This document shows positions 27,954-37,502 of a DNA stretch of 64,000 bases, one piece after another; position 1 is the first letter of the stretch; the number at the start of each line of letters is the position of its first letter. The stretch spans positions 368,240 to 432,239 of the forward strand of contig NZ_JABBFP010000003.1 of NCBI RefSeq assembly GCF_018494085.1, written 5' to 3'. Both the position numbers and the translations under genes were made by a program. This stretch comes from Rosenbergiella collisarenosi (GTDB lineage Bacteria; Pseudomonadota; Gammaproteobacteria; Enterobacterales; Enterobacteriaceae). Under the pieces are notes generated by a model. It was given only the letters and a program-made list of their open reading frames with translations, was not told the DNA's origin and ran no database searches.

Positions 27954-29511
27954 TGGCAGGTAACTGATAGCTCCAGGTTTCGGTCAATGGTTTTTCATCG
28001 CGGGTTAACGCCGCACGCATCTCCGTCACTTGTTTTGGATCTTTAACACGTAGACGCAGCGTGAGACGCCATCCCTTCGTGACTGGGTTATAACGGACAT
28101 TCTGCTCAACAATTTCGCCATTGTTCCCGATGCTCACTTGCGGAGCGACTTTCGCATCGCTTGTCAGCTTACTCAAGTTCTTACCGACGAAATCGACCAG
28201 GAACGCGATGCTGCCGTCTGGCTGACGCACCAAGTTCGACTGTTTAACGTCACCGGTTGAACGTAGCGTATCTTGGACCCAACCTAAATTGTTATCGTGC
28301 AGCGCCGCTTCATCGCGAGTGAAGTGTAAGCGATAATCGAACTTCATCTCTTTGCCAGCTGCCGGCAGCTTTTCTGGGCTCCAGAACGCCACGATATTAT
28401 CGTTGGTCTCATCATTAGTCGGGATTTCGACCAGTTCGATATGGCCTTTACCCCAATCGCCGACCGGTTCTACCCAGCCGCTTGGACGTTGGTCATAACG
28501 GTCATCGAGATCCTGGTAATGGCTGAAATCGCGATTGCGTTGTAATAGTCCGAAGCCTTTCAGGTTCTCAACTTGATAGGTGCTCACCCCTAAACGACGC
28601 GGGTTATTAATAGGACGCCAGATCCATTCACCATTACCGTTGTGAATAGAGAGACCATCCGAATCATGCAGTTCGTTGCGGTAGTTCACCACAGGTGATG
28701 GCTGGTTGGCGCCAAACAGGTACATACTTGTAAGTGGGGCAATACCGAGTTTAGTGACGTTGTCACGTAAGTAGACCCGAGACTGCACATCTACCGTGCT
28801 GTCTTTTCCTGGATGGATAATAAAGCGGTAAGCACCCGTTGCACGTGGCGAGTCGAGTAACGCATAAATCGTCAACTGCTTAGCATTGGCGGTTGGACGC
28901 TCAATCCAGAACTCTTTAAACCGTGGGAACTCTTCCCCTGCTGGCACAGCGGTATCGATCGCCAGACCACGCGCGGAGAGACCATAGGTTTGGCCAGCAC
29001 CGACCACACGGAAGTAGCTCGCCCCTAAGAAGCTGCTAATCTCATCTTCTTTTTTGCGGCTGTTAAGGGGGTAAAGCACCTTAAACCCAGCAAAACCCAG
29101 GTTTTTCAAGGTATCGGCATCATGGGGGACTTTTCCAAAATCGAAGTAGGCAGGATCGTACTTAATTTCATGGACGGCCGAGGCGGTCACTTCGTTAATT
29201 TTCACCGCTTGATCGAAATACATGCCTTCATGATAAAACTCGAGCTTGAACGGGGTGTGGAGTTTTGCCCAGTACGCTTTATCACGTTTAAATTGAATTT
29301 GTTGGTAGTCGGCGTATTTTAATTCGCGAAGTTGTGAGGGCAGATTATTATTTGGGGCTTGGTAGCCTTTTTTAGCCAATGACTGTGCTTGTTTAGCAAC
29401 ATCATCGATACTAAATGCCCAACTGTTGCTCGTGTAGAGTGCGACCAGTACTGCTGCACCAACCCATTTGAGTTGTCGTCCTTTATGTGTAGTCTCTTTC
29501 TTGATGAGCAC
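27946..29511 (-). CDS. opgG: Glucans biosynthesis periplasmic protein OpgG
   Basis: OpgG (MdoG) acts in the periplasm on the glucan backbone; recent work assigns glucanase activity to the family. A signal peptide (basic N-terminus, [15 protein letters not shown]) is followed by [18 protein letters not shown], the usual mature start. The 521-residue length is near that of E. coli (511). It is the first gene of opgGH and is divergent from opgC across 216 bases. Confidence 0.97.
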   Translation of the reverse strand: MLIKKETTHKGRQLKWVGAAVLVALYTSNSWAFSIDDVAKQAQSLAKKGYQAPNNNLPSQLRELKYADYQQIQFKRDKAYWAKLHTPFKLEFYHEGMYFDQAVKINEVTASAVHEIKYDPAYFDFGKVPHDADTLKNLGFAGFKVLYPLNSRKKEDEISSFLGASYFRVVGAGQTYGLSARGLAIDTAVPAGEEFPRFKEFWIERPTANAKQLTIYALLDSPRATGAYRFIIHPGKDSTVDVQSRVYLRDNVTKLGIAPLTSMYLFGANQPSPVVNYRNELHDSDGLSIHNGNGEWIWRPINNPRRLGVSTYQVENLKGFGLLQRNRDFSHYQDLDDRYDQRPSGWVEPVGDWGKGHIELVEIPTNDETNDNIVAFWSPEKLPAAGKEMKFDYRLHFTRDEAALHDNNLGWVQDTLRSTGDVKQSNLVRQPDGSIAFLVDFVGKNLSKLTSDAKVAPQVSIGNNGEIVEQNVRYNPVTKGWRLTLRLRVKDPKQVTEMRAALTRDEKPLTETWSYQLPANE

Positions 29512-29727
29512 ATCGCCCCCTTAAAATGTGTACTTAAAATCACTCAGCGTATATTAATGGATTCCATGGCATTCTGACAGTCATCTTAGAGTGATAGTGT
29601 CTTTTTATTAGTAATAGCAGATTTTTCGGATTATTTAACGAAACCCGCAGGCCGCCTAGGTTGTCTGATATACTTCCCATGATCTTAGCCGAAATCGTGC
29701 AAAATGCACCCTAGACGATGAGTATAG

Positions 29728-30852
29728 ATGATGTCTACCCAACCCCCACAACGTGAGTATTTTCTCGATTCCATCCGCGCGTTCTTAATGCTGCTCGGTG
29801 TACCTTTTCACGTGTCGCTCATTTATTCGTCGCAACACTGGACAATTAACAGCCCTACGGCCTCTTTCGGGCTGACGTTATTTAACGAGTTTATCCACTC
29901 GTTTCGTATGCAGGTCTTTTTCGTCATCTCCGGTTATTTCTCCTACATGCTATTTTTGCGGTATTCGCCGCAACGCTGGCTTAAGGTTCGCCTTGAGCGG
30001 GTAGGTATTCCTTTTCTTGCGGCAATTCCATTAATTACCTTGCCGCAGTTTCTATTATTGAAAAATATCTCGGATAAATTTCCGAATTGGTCACAATTCA
30101 CGCTCTATCAAAAATATAATACCTTATGTTGGGAGCTTATATCGCACCTGTGGTTCTTGCTGATCCTCTGTTTATTAACGCTGATCGGTTATCAATTATT
30201 CCGTTTCCTCGCGACCCGTTCCGAACACTGGCAGGATAAAAAGGTGAGTTGGTGGCAGGTTATCCTAGGCTTAACCTTAAGTGTTTTAGCCTGGTGCGTG
30301 TTGCGCCGCGTATTAGTGATCACGCTGCCGCTGGTGATGAAAGATGCATTGATGAATATCGTGGTGATGCAGGTACTCTTTTATCTCCCCTTCTTTATAT
30401 TGGGCGCGCTCGCTTGGCAGATCACCTCGCTCAAGGCGCTGTTTATCAAGCCGCATCCGCTACTGTGGCTCAGTACGCTCCTCGCCTTCTACGCCTATCA
30501 CTATAATCAGCATCACAGTTCTGGTGAGGGTTGGCTCTATGAACTCGATGCCTTAATTTCGATGGCGATGGGTATCTGCATGCTCAACATCTGTTTTAGC
30601 AGCGGCTATCGTTTATTAAATAGCCACTCGCCACGAGTCACTTACCTGGTGAACGCCTCGCTGTTTATTTATTTGGTCCACCATCCCTTAACCCTGATCT
30701 ATGGCTTATTTGTCAGCCCGGCCATTCATAATAATTGGCTCGGTTTTTTTGCAGGCTTAGTCATGGTATTTGGCGTATCATTCGTCCTGTACGAGATCCA
30801 CCTGCGTATTCCCGTACTGCGATTTCTTTTTTCAGGCAAGACGACGAAATAA
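29728..30852 (+). CDS. opgC: Glucans biosynthesis protein OpgC (succinyl modification)
   Basis: OpgC (MdoC) is an inner-membrane acyltransferase-3 family protein that adds succinyl groups to periplasmic glucans. The N-terminus REYFLDSIRAFLMLLGVPFH carries the conserved first-helix motif with the essential His. About ten hydrophobic segments follow, and the C-terminal half has YLVNASLFIYLVHHPLTLIYG. It is 374 residues (E. coli 385). It is divergent from opgGH as in E. coli. Confidence 0.95.
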   Translation: MMSTQPPQREYFLDSIRAFLMLLGVPFHVSLIYSSQHWTINSPTASFGLTLFNEFIHSFRMQVFFVISGYFSYMLFLRYSPQRWLKVRLERVGIPFLAAIPLITLPQFLLLKNISDKFPNWSQFTLYQKYNTLCWELISHLWFLLILCLLTLIGYQLFRFLATRSEHWQDKKVSWWQVILGLTLSVLAWCVLRRVLVITLPLVMKDALMNIVVMQVLFYLPFFILGALAWQITSLKALFIKPHPLLWLSTLLAFYAYHYNQHHSSGEGWLYELDALISMAMGICMLNICFSSGYRLLNSHSPRVTYLVNASLFIYLVHHPLTLIYGLFVSPAIHNNWLGFFAGLVMVFGVSFVLYEIHLRIPVLRFLFSGKTTK

Positions 30853-30876
30853 TAAATATTCAACAAGGGTCACTAC

Positions 30877-32361
30877 ATGGAACAACGTTCTGCAGCAAAA
30901 GCCGGTCATGTTAAAACGGTGCTGTCATCGCCTTCATTACTCATTACCGAGAGCTTGGCGGGTATTGTCACGGCTCTCGCCTTAATACCGGAAGTGATCT
31001 CATTTTCGGTCATTTCAGGGGTAGACCCGAAAGTAAGCCTTATCGCTTCCTTCGTCATCTGTCTTACCCTATCGTTTATCGGCGGTCGCCCTGCAATGGT
31101 GAGTGCCGCTGCCGGGTCGGTCGCTCTCGTTATCGGCCCGATGGTTGCCGCTCATGGCGTTAACTATATTTTGCCCACCGTCGTGCTAGCGGGGGCATTA
31201 CAAATCCTCTTCGGCGTACTCGGTTTAGCAAGAATGATGCGCTATATCCCTCAGGCGGTGATGACGGGATTCGTCAACGCATTGGGGATACTGATCTTTA
31301 TGGCGCAGGTGCCGCATATCTTAGGTCATGGGCCGCTGGTCTGGGTATTCTTCGCCGTGACACTCGCTATCGTCATCGGGCTACCGCGTGTCTTTACCGC
31401 CATCCCTGCCCCGTTGATCGCGATCGTCTTACTGACCAGTATCGCGATCTATAGCGGTATTCACCTGCCAAACGTGGGGGATGAGGGAACAATGTCACCG
31501 GGTCTTCCTGGCTTCAACGCCTTGCATGTCCCCCTCAACTGGCAGACGCTAAGCATTATCTGGCCTGCGGCGATAAGTGTTGCGCTCGTCGGTCTGATGG
31601 AGTCGTTATTGACTGCGAAGCTGGTGGATGACATTACCGATACCCCATCCAATAAACACCGTGAGTCATGGGGATTGGGCGTTGCTAATCTCTTCGCAGC
31701 CTTCTACGGTGGCGTACCGGGTTGTGCGATGATTGGCCAAACTATCGTTAACGTCGAACTGGGTAAGGCGCGAAGCCGAGTCTCAACGGTGATCGCCGCC
31801 ATCGTGTTATTGCTATTAGTCAGCGTATTGAGTCAGGTGATGGCTAAGATCCCGATGGTCGTTCTCGCCGCCATTATGGTGATTGTCTCTGCTAAGACAC
31901 TTAACTGGCATAGCCTGCAACCGAAGACGCTGCGCCGATTACCTGTCAGCGAAACCCTGATTATGCTATTTACCGTGGTGGTGACGGTCTGGACGAGTAA
32001 CTTAGCGCTGGGCGTGGTAGTGGGCGCGGTCTTTGCCACCTTACTGTTCGCACGACGCATTAGCCATATTATTGTCGCGCGGCGTAGCCTCTCCGCCGAT
32101 GGTCAACAGGTCACCTACCATGTGGAAGGTCCGCTGTTCTTCGCGAGCAGCAACGACTTATACGAACACTTTGACTATGCGAATGATCCACAGCAGGTGA
32201 TTATCGATCTCAGTGCCGCACAAATCTGGGACGCGTCGAGTGTTAGTGTGCTCGACTCTATCGAACATCGTTATCAGCGTCACCATTGTACCGTTACCCT
32301 CGTGGGATTAGCCGGGCGCAGCGAGGCGATCCACCAACGGGTTTCCGCTCAACATCAGTAA
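30877..32361 (+). CDS. SulP-family anion transporter
   Basis: This is a 494-residue inner-membrane transporter of the SulP/SLC26 family. The substrate (sulfate, bicarbonate or a dicarboxylate) is not readable from sequence. There are about 12-14 membrane segments starting TESLAGIVTALALIPEVISFS, with VDPKVSLIASFV and the conserved ESLLTAKLVDD in the core. A C-terminal STAS domain occupies about residues 410-490 (EGPLFFASSNDLYEHFDY, VIIDLSAAQIWDASSV). It starts 24 bases after opgC and may be co-transcribed with it, although this gene is not part of the opg locus in E. coli. Confidence 0.88.
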   Translation: MEQRSAAKAGHVKTVLSSPSLLITESLAGIVTALALIPEVISFSVISGVDPKVSLIASFVICLTLSFIGGRPAMVSAAAGSVALVIGPMVAAHGVNYILPTVVLAGALQILFGVLGLARMMRYIPQAVMTGFVNALGILIFMAQVPHILGHGPLVWVFFAVTLAIVIGLPRVFTAIPAPLIAIVLLTSIAIYSGIHLPNVGDEGTMSPGLPGFNALHVPLNWQTLSIIWPAAISVALVGLMESLLTAKLVDDITDTPSNKHRESWGLGVANLFAAFYGGVPGCAMIGQTIVNVELGKARSRVSTVIAAIVLLLLVSVLSQVMAKIPMVVLAAIMVIVSAKTLNWHSLQPKTLRRLPVSETLIMLFTVVVTVWTSNLALGVVVGAVFATLLFARRISHIIVARRSLSADGQQVTYHVEGPLFFASSNDLYEHFDYANDPQQVIIDLSAAQIWDASSVSVLDSIEHRYQRHHCTVTLVGLAGRSEAIHQRVSAQHQ

Positions 32362-32367
32362 TAGAAA

Positions 32368-32390
32368 GGGGGAGCATCTTGCGCTCCCCC
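32368..32390 (+). terminator. Hairpin terminator after the SulP gene
   Basis: The arms GGGGGAGC (32368-32375) and GCTCCCCC (32383-32390) are followed, after CACCCCA, by a run of T. The T-run is offset by 7 bases, so the efficiency is uncertain. Confidence 0.6.
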
Positions 32391-32456
32391 CACCCCATTT
32401 TTTTAATCCTCAAACATTATAATGTTTTTACATTTCGGACGCATTTAACTATATTA

Positions 32457-32472
32457 TGTGAACTTTATCACA
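32457..32472. promoter_or_regulatory. CRP-type binding site upstream of the sugar dehydrogenase operon
   Basis: TGTGA (32457-32461) and TCACA (32468-32472) are separated by exactly 6 bases, a perfect CRP core. The site lies 16 bases upstream of the ATG of the dehydrogenase small subunit and about 35-50 bases downstream of a TATAAT (32418-32423). That placement suggests repression or roadblock rather than class I/II activation. Confidence 0.7.
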
Positions 32473-32488
32473 TTCCGATTTGACCATC

Positions 32489-33052
32489 ATGACACCTAAT
32501 CGCCCCAATTCGGACAACCACTTATCTGGTACCGATACCAATCGCCGTCGCTTTCTTAAAAACTCGCTGATCGTCACCGCAGGTTGCTTTGTCACCACGC
32601 TGCCGCTCGCGGGACTCGCGCAAACGCCAAGCACCTCCGGTGATCCGTTACGCGCGTTTATCCGCGTTACGCAGACCATCACCGAACATAAGCAGATTAA
32701 TGCCGAGCTTGCTGCACATTTCTATAACGCCTTCGTTAAGCGCTCCTCGCAGTTTGCCCAGCAACTCCTCCCCCTCGCCCAACAGATCAGTGAAGGGATG
32801 AGTGCCGAGGCTTTTGCCAGCCGGGCGCAGCAAGCGGGTTTACAAGCGTTGTTAAAACAGATTGTCACGGCGTGGTATACCGGAACAGTGGGCGATGATT
32901 ACCACGGGACTCTCGTGAGTTATCAGCAGGCGTGGATGTATCAGACAGTCAGTGATGGGTTAGTCGTCCCCACCTACTGTGGTAACGGCCCATTATGGTG
33001 GACCGCCCCCGTGCCCGACGCGAACAACACCGCAGTCATCGACGCGCTGTAA
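32489..33052 (+). CDS. Sugar/gluconate dehydrogenase complex small subunit (Tat-exported)
   Basis: This is the small, Tat-targeted subunit of a membrane-bound flavo-cytochrome dehydrogenase. The twin-arginine motif NRRRFLKNSLIV is followed by a hydrophobic stretch and PLAGLAQ. The mature helical part has the family features TEHKQINAELAAHFYNAF and TAWYTGTVGD, ending QTVSDGLVVPTYCGNGPLWW. Family members carry the large flavoprotein, which has no signal peptide of its own, across the membrane as a complex. The ATG at 32489 is preferred over the TTG at 32480. There is no clear ribosome-binding site; a CRP-type box lies just upstream. It is first in a three-gene operon. Confidence 0.87.
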   Translation: MTPNRPNSDNHLSGTDTNRRRFLKNSLIVTAGCFVTTLPLAGLAQTPSTSGDPLRAFIRVTQTITEHKQINAELAAHFYNAFVKRSSQFAQQLLPLAQQISEGMSAEAFASRAQQAGLQALLKQIVTAWYTGTVGDDYHGTLVSYQQAWMYQTVSDGLVVPTYCGNGPLWWTAPVPDANNTAVIDAL

Positions 33053-33091
33053 TGTCTTACTTCACCTCCTATAACAATAAAATTAATCATT

Positions 33092-34747
33092 ATGAAAAAA
33101 CCAGAATTTACTGCTAACGGTGATGTGAGCGCCGATGTTGTCATCGTAGGGTCCGGAATTGTTGGCGGGATGATGGCCGATCGTCTCGTCGCACAAGGCT
33201 ATTCCGTCTTAGTCCTAGAAGCGGGCTTGCGCATCACCCGTGCGCAGGCTGTCGAAAACTGGCGTAACATGCCATTTGCCAATCGCGCAGGCTCTGACTT
33301 TCAGGGGCTCTATCCCCAATCGCCGCTCGCACCTGCCCCACTCTATTTTCCGCCGAATAACTATGTCAACGTAACTGGCCCCAGTGCTGGCAGTTTCCAG
33401 CAAGGCTATTTGCGCACGGTAGGCGGAACGACTTGGCACTGGGCGGCTTCCTGCTGGCGTCACCACCCTAGCGACTTCGAGATGCAACGCAAATATAGCG
33501 TGGGTCGCGACTGGCCAATCTCCTATCAGGAGTTCGAGCCATGGTATTGTGAGGCAGAATACGAAATAGGCGTCGCCGGACCTCAGGACCCAAGTATGCA
33601 GTCCCCGGCGCAGCGTAGTCGCCCTTATCCCATGGATATGGTGCCCTTCGCTCACGGCGATAACTATTTTGCCAGCGTGGTCAACCCGTATGGGTACAAT
33701 TTAGTCCCGATCCCCCAGGGGCGGAGCACTCGTCCATGGGAAGGTCGTCCGGTCTGCTGCGGTAACAACAACTGCCAGCCTATCTGTCCGATTGGTGCGA
33801 TGTATAACGGCATCCATCATGTCGAACGCGCAGAACGTCAGGGTGCGGTCGTGTTATCGGAATCGGTGGTCTATAAAATCGATACCGATAGCGAAAACCG
33901 TATTACCGCAGTGCATTGGTTAGATAATCAAAAAGCCTCACACAAAGCCAGCGCGAAGATGTTCGCCCTCGCGTGTAACGGTATCGAAACACCACGCCTA
34001 CTCCTGCTGGCGGCAAATAAGGCTAACCCAACCGGTATCGCCAACAGTTCTGACATGGTAGGCCGGAATATGATGGATCACTCTGGTTTCCACTGTAGCT
34101 TCCTCACCGAAGAGCCGATGTGGCTGGGCCGTGGTCCTGCGCAGAGTAGCTGTATGGTTGGCCCACGCGATGGGGATTTCCGTCGCGACTACTCCGCCAA
34201 CAAGATGATCCTAAATAATATCTCGCGAGTAGTCCCAGCCACCAAACAGGCACTGGCGAAAGGTTTAGTCGGTAAAGCGTTGGACGAGGAAATTCGTTAC
34301 CGTTCCACCCATGGGGTGGACCTGTCGATCAGCCTAGAGCCGCTGCCTGACCCAGATAACCGCCTGACGCTTAGCGCGGATCGTAAAGATGCGCACGGCC
34401 TCGCCTGTCCCGACATCCACTATGATGTCGGCGACTATGTTCGTAAGGGTGCCGAAGCAGCGCACGATCAGCTGCGCCACATCGGTTCACTGTTTAACGC
34501 GAAAGAGTTCAACATTACCACCAGTCTGAACGCCAACAACCATATTATGGGCGGTACAATTATGGGCGACTCCGCCAAAAATGCCGTGGTGGATAGCAAC
34601 TGTCGAACCTTCGACCACGAGAACCTCTGGTTGCCGGGCGGCGGTGCAATCCCTTCTGCCAGCGTGGTGAACAGCACACTGACCATGGCAGCATTAGGCT
34701 TAAAAGCGGCCCATGATATGGCGCAGCGTTTGAAGGGGATCGTATGA
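33092..34747 (+). CDS. GMC-family dehydrogenase large subunit with iron-sulfur motif (gluconate 2-dehydrogenase type)
   Basis: This is the 551-residue FAD catalytic subunit of a periplasmic sugar or sugar-acid dehydrogenase. The FAD motif GSGIVG is at residues 20-25. Cys222, Cys228 and Cys232 form the C-x5-C-x3-C pattern known for the [3Fe-4S] cluster of related glucose and fructose dehydrogenases. The GMC active-site region near the C-terminus has NHIMGGT and SASVVNSTLTMAALGL. It has no signal peptide, consistent with co-export with the Tat small subunit. The substrate could be gluconate, 2-ketogluconate, sorbitol or fructose; sequence alone does not decide. Confidence 0.88.
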   Translation: MKKPEFTANGDVSADVVIVGSGIVGGMMADRLVAQGYSVLVLEAGLRITRAQAVENWRNMPFANRAGSDFQGLYPQSPLAPAPLYFPPNNYVNVTGPSAGSFQQGYLRTVGGTTWHWAASCWRHHPSDFEMQRKYSVGRDWPISYQEFEPWYCEAEYEIGVAGPQDPSMQSPAQRSRPYPMDMVPFAHGDNYFASVVNPYGYNLVPIPQGRSTRPWEGRPVCCGNNNCQPICPIGAMYNGIHHVERAERQGAVVLSESVVYKIDTDSENRITAVHWLDNQKASHKASAKMFALACNGIETPRLLLLAANKANPTGIANSSDMVGRNMMDHSGFHCSFLTEEPMWLGRGPAQSSCMVGPRDGDFRRDYSANKMILNNISRVVPATKQALAKGLVGKALDEEIRYRSTHGVDLSISLEPLPDPDNRLTLSADRKDAHGLACPDIHYDVGDYVRKGAEAAHDQLRHIGSLFNAKEFNITTSLNANNHIMGGTIMGDSAKNAVVDSNCRTFDHENLWLPGGGAIPSASVVNSTLTMAALGLKAAHDMAQRLKGIV

Positions 34748-36171
34748 TGAACCACGGTATGAAAACTCTTCCTTGGCTCGTCGCCCTTGCCATGATGAGT
34801 CCTTTCGCCCACGCGGCAAGTACCGACGATGCGGGTGCAGCACTTATCGCCCATGGCGAGCAAGTGGCGATCGCCTCAGACTGTCAAGCCTGTCACACCG
34901 CGCCGGGCAGTAAAACCGCTTACTCGGGGGGCTATGCTATTGCCTCGCCGATGGGCGCCATCTATGCCACCAACATTACGCCATCGGCGCAAGGGATTGG
35001 TCAGTATAGCGAGGCGCAATTCGCCAAAGCGATACGCCAAGGGATCCGCGCCGATGGCGCGCATCTTTACCCTGCGATGCCTTATACGTCGTATCACCTG
35101 ATGACCGATGAGGATGTGCACGCGCTGTATGCCTATTTTATGCATGGCGTGAAACCCGTCGATCAGGCCAATACCGAGACCAAACTACCTTTCCCGTTCA
35201 ATATGCGCTTTAGCATGGGGATGTGGAATGCGGTCTTCGGCAGTACTGAAGGTTTTAAGATAGACAGTAGTAAAAGTGCCGAGTGGAACCGCGGTAACTA
35301 CCTGGTTAATGGCCTTGCCCACTGTGACACCTGCCATACGCCGCGTAACTTTATGATGGCAGAGAAGCATGACCAACCGCTCGCGGGCGCACCGCTGGGT
35401 AGCTGGTACGCGCCGAATATTACCTCTGATCCGATCAGCGGCATTGGTGGCTGGAGCGATGATGAGCTGGTTAGCTACCTGAAGACCGGGCGCGCTATCG
35501 GGAAAAATCAGGCTGCAGGCGGCATGGCTGAAGCCGTGGAGCATAGCCTGCAATATCTTCCTGATAGCGATCTGCGATCTATCGCGGTCTATCTCAAACA
35601 GACTGCGCCAATTCGTGATCCAGGCGAAACCACCGCGGCTTACCAGTACGGGCATCCGGTTAGCGTCGAGCAAGAGGTGCGTGGCCAATCGGTGAATAAC
35701 GCCTATAACGCGTTAGATAGTGGCGCTAAGCTCTTTAGTGGTAACTGCGCCAGCTGTCACCAACCCGATGGTTCGGGAAGCCCGAATCAGGCTTATCCTT
35801 CACTGTTCCACAACACGGCTACGGGTATGATCCGCCCAGATAACCTCGTCTCGGCGATTTTGTTTGGGGTGAGACGCACGACGAAGGATCATGACGTAGT
35901 GATGCCAGCGTTTAGCTCACCGACCTACGTGGATCAACTGACCGATCAGCAAATTGCTGATATCAGTAATTATGTCTTACATAACTACGGTAATCCGCAG
36001 GTAACGGTTAAGGCCGGAGATGTCGCATGGATGCGTAAAGGCGGTCGTCTACCATTCCTCGCCGCTGCACAGCCGTATATGGTGCCGGCTATCGCGGTAG
36101 GGATTGTCATCGTAATCTTGCTGCTAATCGGCTTCAGGCTACGCCGCAGTCGCAAACAGCACAAGTCGTAA
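34744..36171 (+). CDS. Triheme cytochrome c subunit of the dehydrogenase complex
   Basis: This is the membrane-anchored periplasmic electron-transfer subunit that passes electrons from the flavoprotein to ubiquinone. A signal peptide (ending SPFAHA) is followed by three heme-binding motifs: CQACH (47-51), CDTCH (194-198) and CASCH (335-339). A C-terminal membrane helix (AIAVGIVIVILLLIGF) is followed by basic residues. It is 475 residues, typical for the family. It overlaps the large subunit gene by 4 bases (ATGA), showing translational coupling. Confidence 0.93.
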   Translation: MMNHGMKTLPWLVALAMMSPFAHAASTDDAGAALIAHGEQVAIASDCQACHTAPGSKTAYSGGYAIASPMGAIYATNITPSAQGIGQYSEAQFAKAIRQGIRADGAHLYPAMPYTSYHLMTDEDVHALYAYFMHGVKPVDQANTETKLPFPFNMRFSMGMWNAVFGSTEGFKIDSSKSAEWNRGNYLVNGLAHCDTCHTPRNFMMAEKHDQPLAGAPLGSWYAPNITSDPISGIGGWSDDELVSYLKTGRAIGKNQAAGGMAEAVEHSLQYLPDSDLRSIAVYLKQTAPIRDPGETTAAYQYGHPVSVEQEVRGQSVNNAYNALDSGAKLFSGNCASCHQPDGSGSPNQAYPSLFHNTATGMIRPDNLVSAILFGVRRTTKDHDVVMPAFSSPTYVDQLTDQQIADISNYVLHNYGNPQVTVKAGDVAWMRKGGRLPFLAAAQPYMVPAIAVGIVIVILLLIGFRLRRSRKQHKS

Positions 36172-36176
36172 TAACC

Positions 36177-36207
36177 ATGCCCAGCAGCGAGAGCCGCTGC
36201 TGGGCAT
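36177..36207. terminator. Strong hairpin between convergent cytochrome and MFS genes
   Basis: A perfect 13-bp stem (ATGCCCAGCAGCG at 36177-36189, CGCTGCTGGGCAT at 36195-36207) with a 5-base loop lies between two convergent stop codons. There is no U-tract, so it may act as an mRNA 3'-end stabiliser as much as a terminator. Confidence 0.6.
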
Positions 36208-36217
36208 AATTAACGTC

Positions 36218-37378
36218 TTAGTGTTTGACGCGTAAGGATAGCAAGAAGATAAGCAGTCCCATCACGGCTAATACCGTACCGACCCACGCGGTCGAAATCC
36301 AGCCCAGACCCGCATCGATTACCACCCCACCTAAAAACGCGCCGAGCGCATTGGCCATATTTAACGCCGAGTGGTTCATCGCCGCCGCCAACGTCTGAGC
36401 ATCACCTGCCACATCCATCAAACGAATTTGCAGTGACGGAATGAGCAAGCCCGCCGTGCCAATGAGAAACGCCGCTAAAAAGCCGGTGACCACGTATTTG
36501 GCTAAGAAACAGAACATCACCATGATCGCGATATTCCATAACAGAGACAGACCAATGGTTTTGCGCACACTCCAGTCTGCGAATTTCCCACCGAGCGTAC
36601 TGCCGACGATCATGCCGAGACCAAAAGCAGCCATCACCCAAGGGATCTGTGCCTCACTCATTCCCGCCGAGTGGATCATCGTTGGCGTAATGTAGCTAAA
36701 GACGGCGAACATACCGCCGAACCCTGTCGCCCCTGTCAGTAACGTCAATAATACCTGTGGCTTCTTCAGGGCGGTTAACTCGCGCAGCGGATGAGCGGAG
36801 CGGTCCCCTTTACTAAATGGCACATAACGAATGATCATCAATAAAGAGATCACCGCACAGGCGCCCACGAACCAGAACGCCAGTTGCCAGCTTAGATGGT
36901 GTCCAATCCACGAGACGGCTGGCACGCCGATAAGTGTGGCTACCGTTAAGCCGAGCATCATGCGACCAATCGCTTTGCCGCGCTGGTGGGGCGCGACCAT
37001 CGATGCGGCGACCAGCGAGGCGACGCCAAAGAACGCGCCGTGCGGTAAACCGGTGATAAAGCGCATCAGCACAAAGGAGTAGTAACCCGGGGCGATCGCG
37101 CTGGCCGCATTACCGAGCGCGAATAATCCCATCAGCGCAATCAGCAACCGCTGGCGCGAGACGCGCGAGAACAGGACCGCGATTAATGGCGCGCCGACCA
37201 CCACGCCAAGGGCATAGCTGCTAATCGCATCTCCCGCTCGGGTGATAGAGCTGTGTAGCCCCTGCGCGACATCCGGCAGTAGCCCCATAATGACGAACTC
37301 GCCCGTGCCGATCGCGAAGCCGCCAAGGGCTAAGGCGAGCTGAGCGAGTCCAACGTGTTTCGTATTCGTTTGTGACAC
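36218..37378 (-). CDS. MFS transporter, YdhP/AraJ-like (DHA1 group)
   Basis: This is a 386-residue inner-membrane proton-driven exporter with twelve hydrophobic segments. The first helix motif LALALGGFAIGTGEFVIMGLLP and the motif SSYALGVVVGAPLIAVL are very close to E. coli YdhP/AraJ-type transporters. GLPHGAFFGVASLVAASMV is the conserved fourth-helix region. The start is a GTG with GGAG six bases upstream. The substrate is unknown; relatives export arabinose-like compounds or drugs. It converges on the dehydrogenase operon. Confidence 0.87.
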   Translation of the reverse strand: MSQTNTKHVGLAQLALALGGFAIGTGEFVIMGLLPDVAQGLHSSITRAGDAISSYALGVVVGAPLIAVLFSRVSRQRLLIALMGLFALGNAASAIAPGYYSFVLMRFITGLPHGAFFGVASLVAASMVAPHQRGKAIGRMMLGLTVATLIGVPAVSWIGHHLSWQLAFWFVGACAVISLLMIIRYVPFSKGDRSAHPLRELTALKKPQVLLTLLTGATGFGGMFAVFSYITPTMIHSAGMSEAQIPWVMAAFGLGMIVGSTLGGKFADWSVRKTIGLSLLWNIAIMVMFCFLAKYVVTGFLAAFLIGTAGLLIPSLQIRLMDVAGDAQTLAAAMNHSALNMANALGAFLGGVVIDAGLGWISTAWVGTVLAVMGLLIFLLSLRVKH

Positions 37379-37502
37379 AACGACTCCATACAGTTTCTAA
37401 GTGAAAAGATCGGGGCAGATTTGCCACATAAAAAAAAAGCAAGCCATTAGTATGGCATGCTGATCACAGTTCTGAAAATTAACACAGAAATTTTCTGAAA
37501 TA

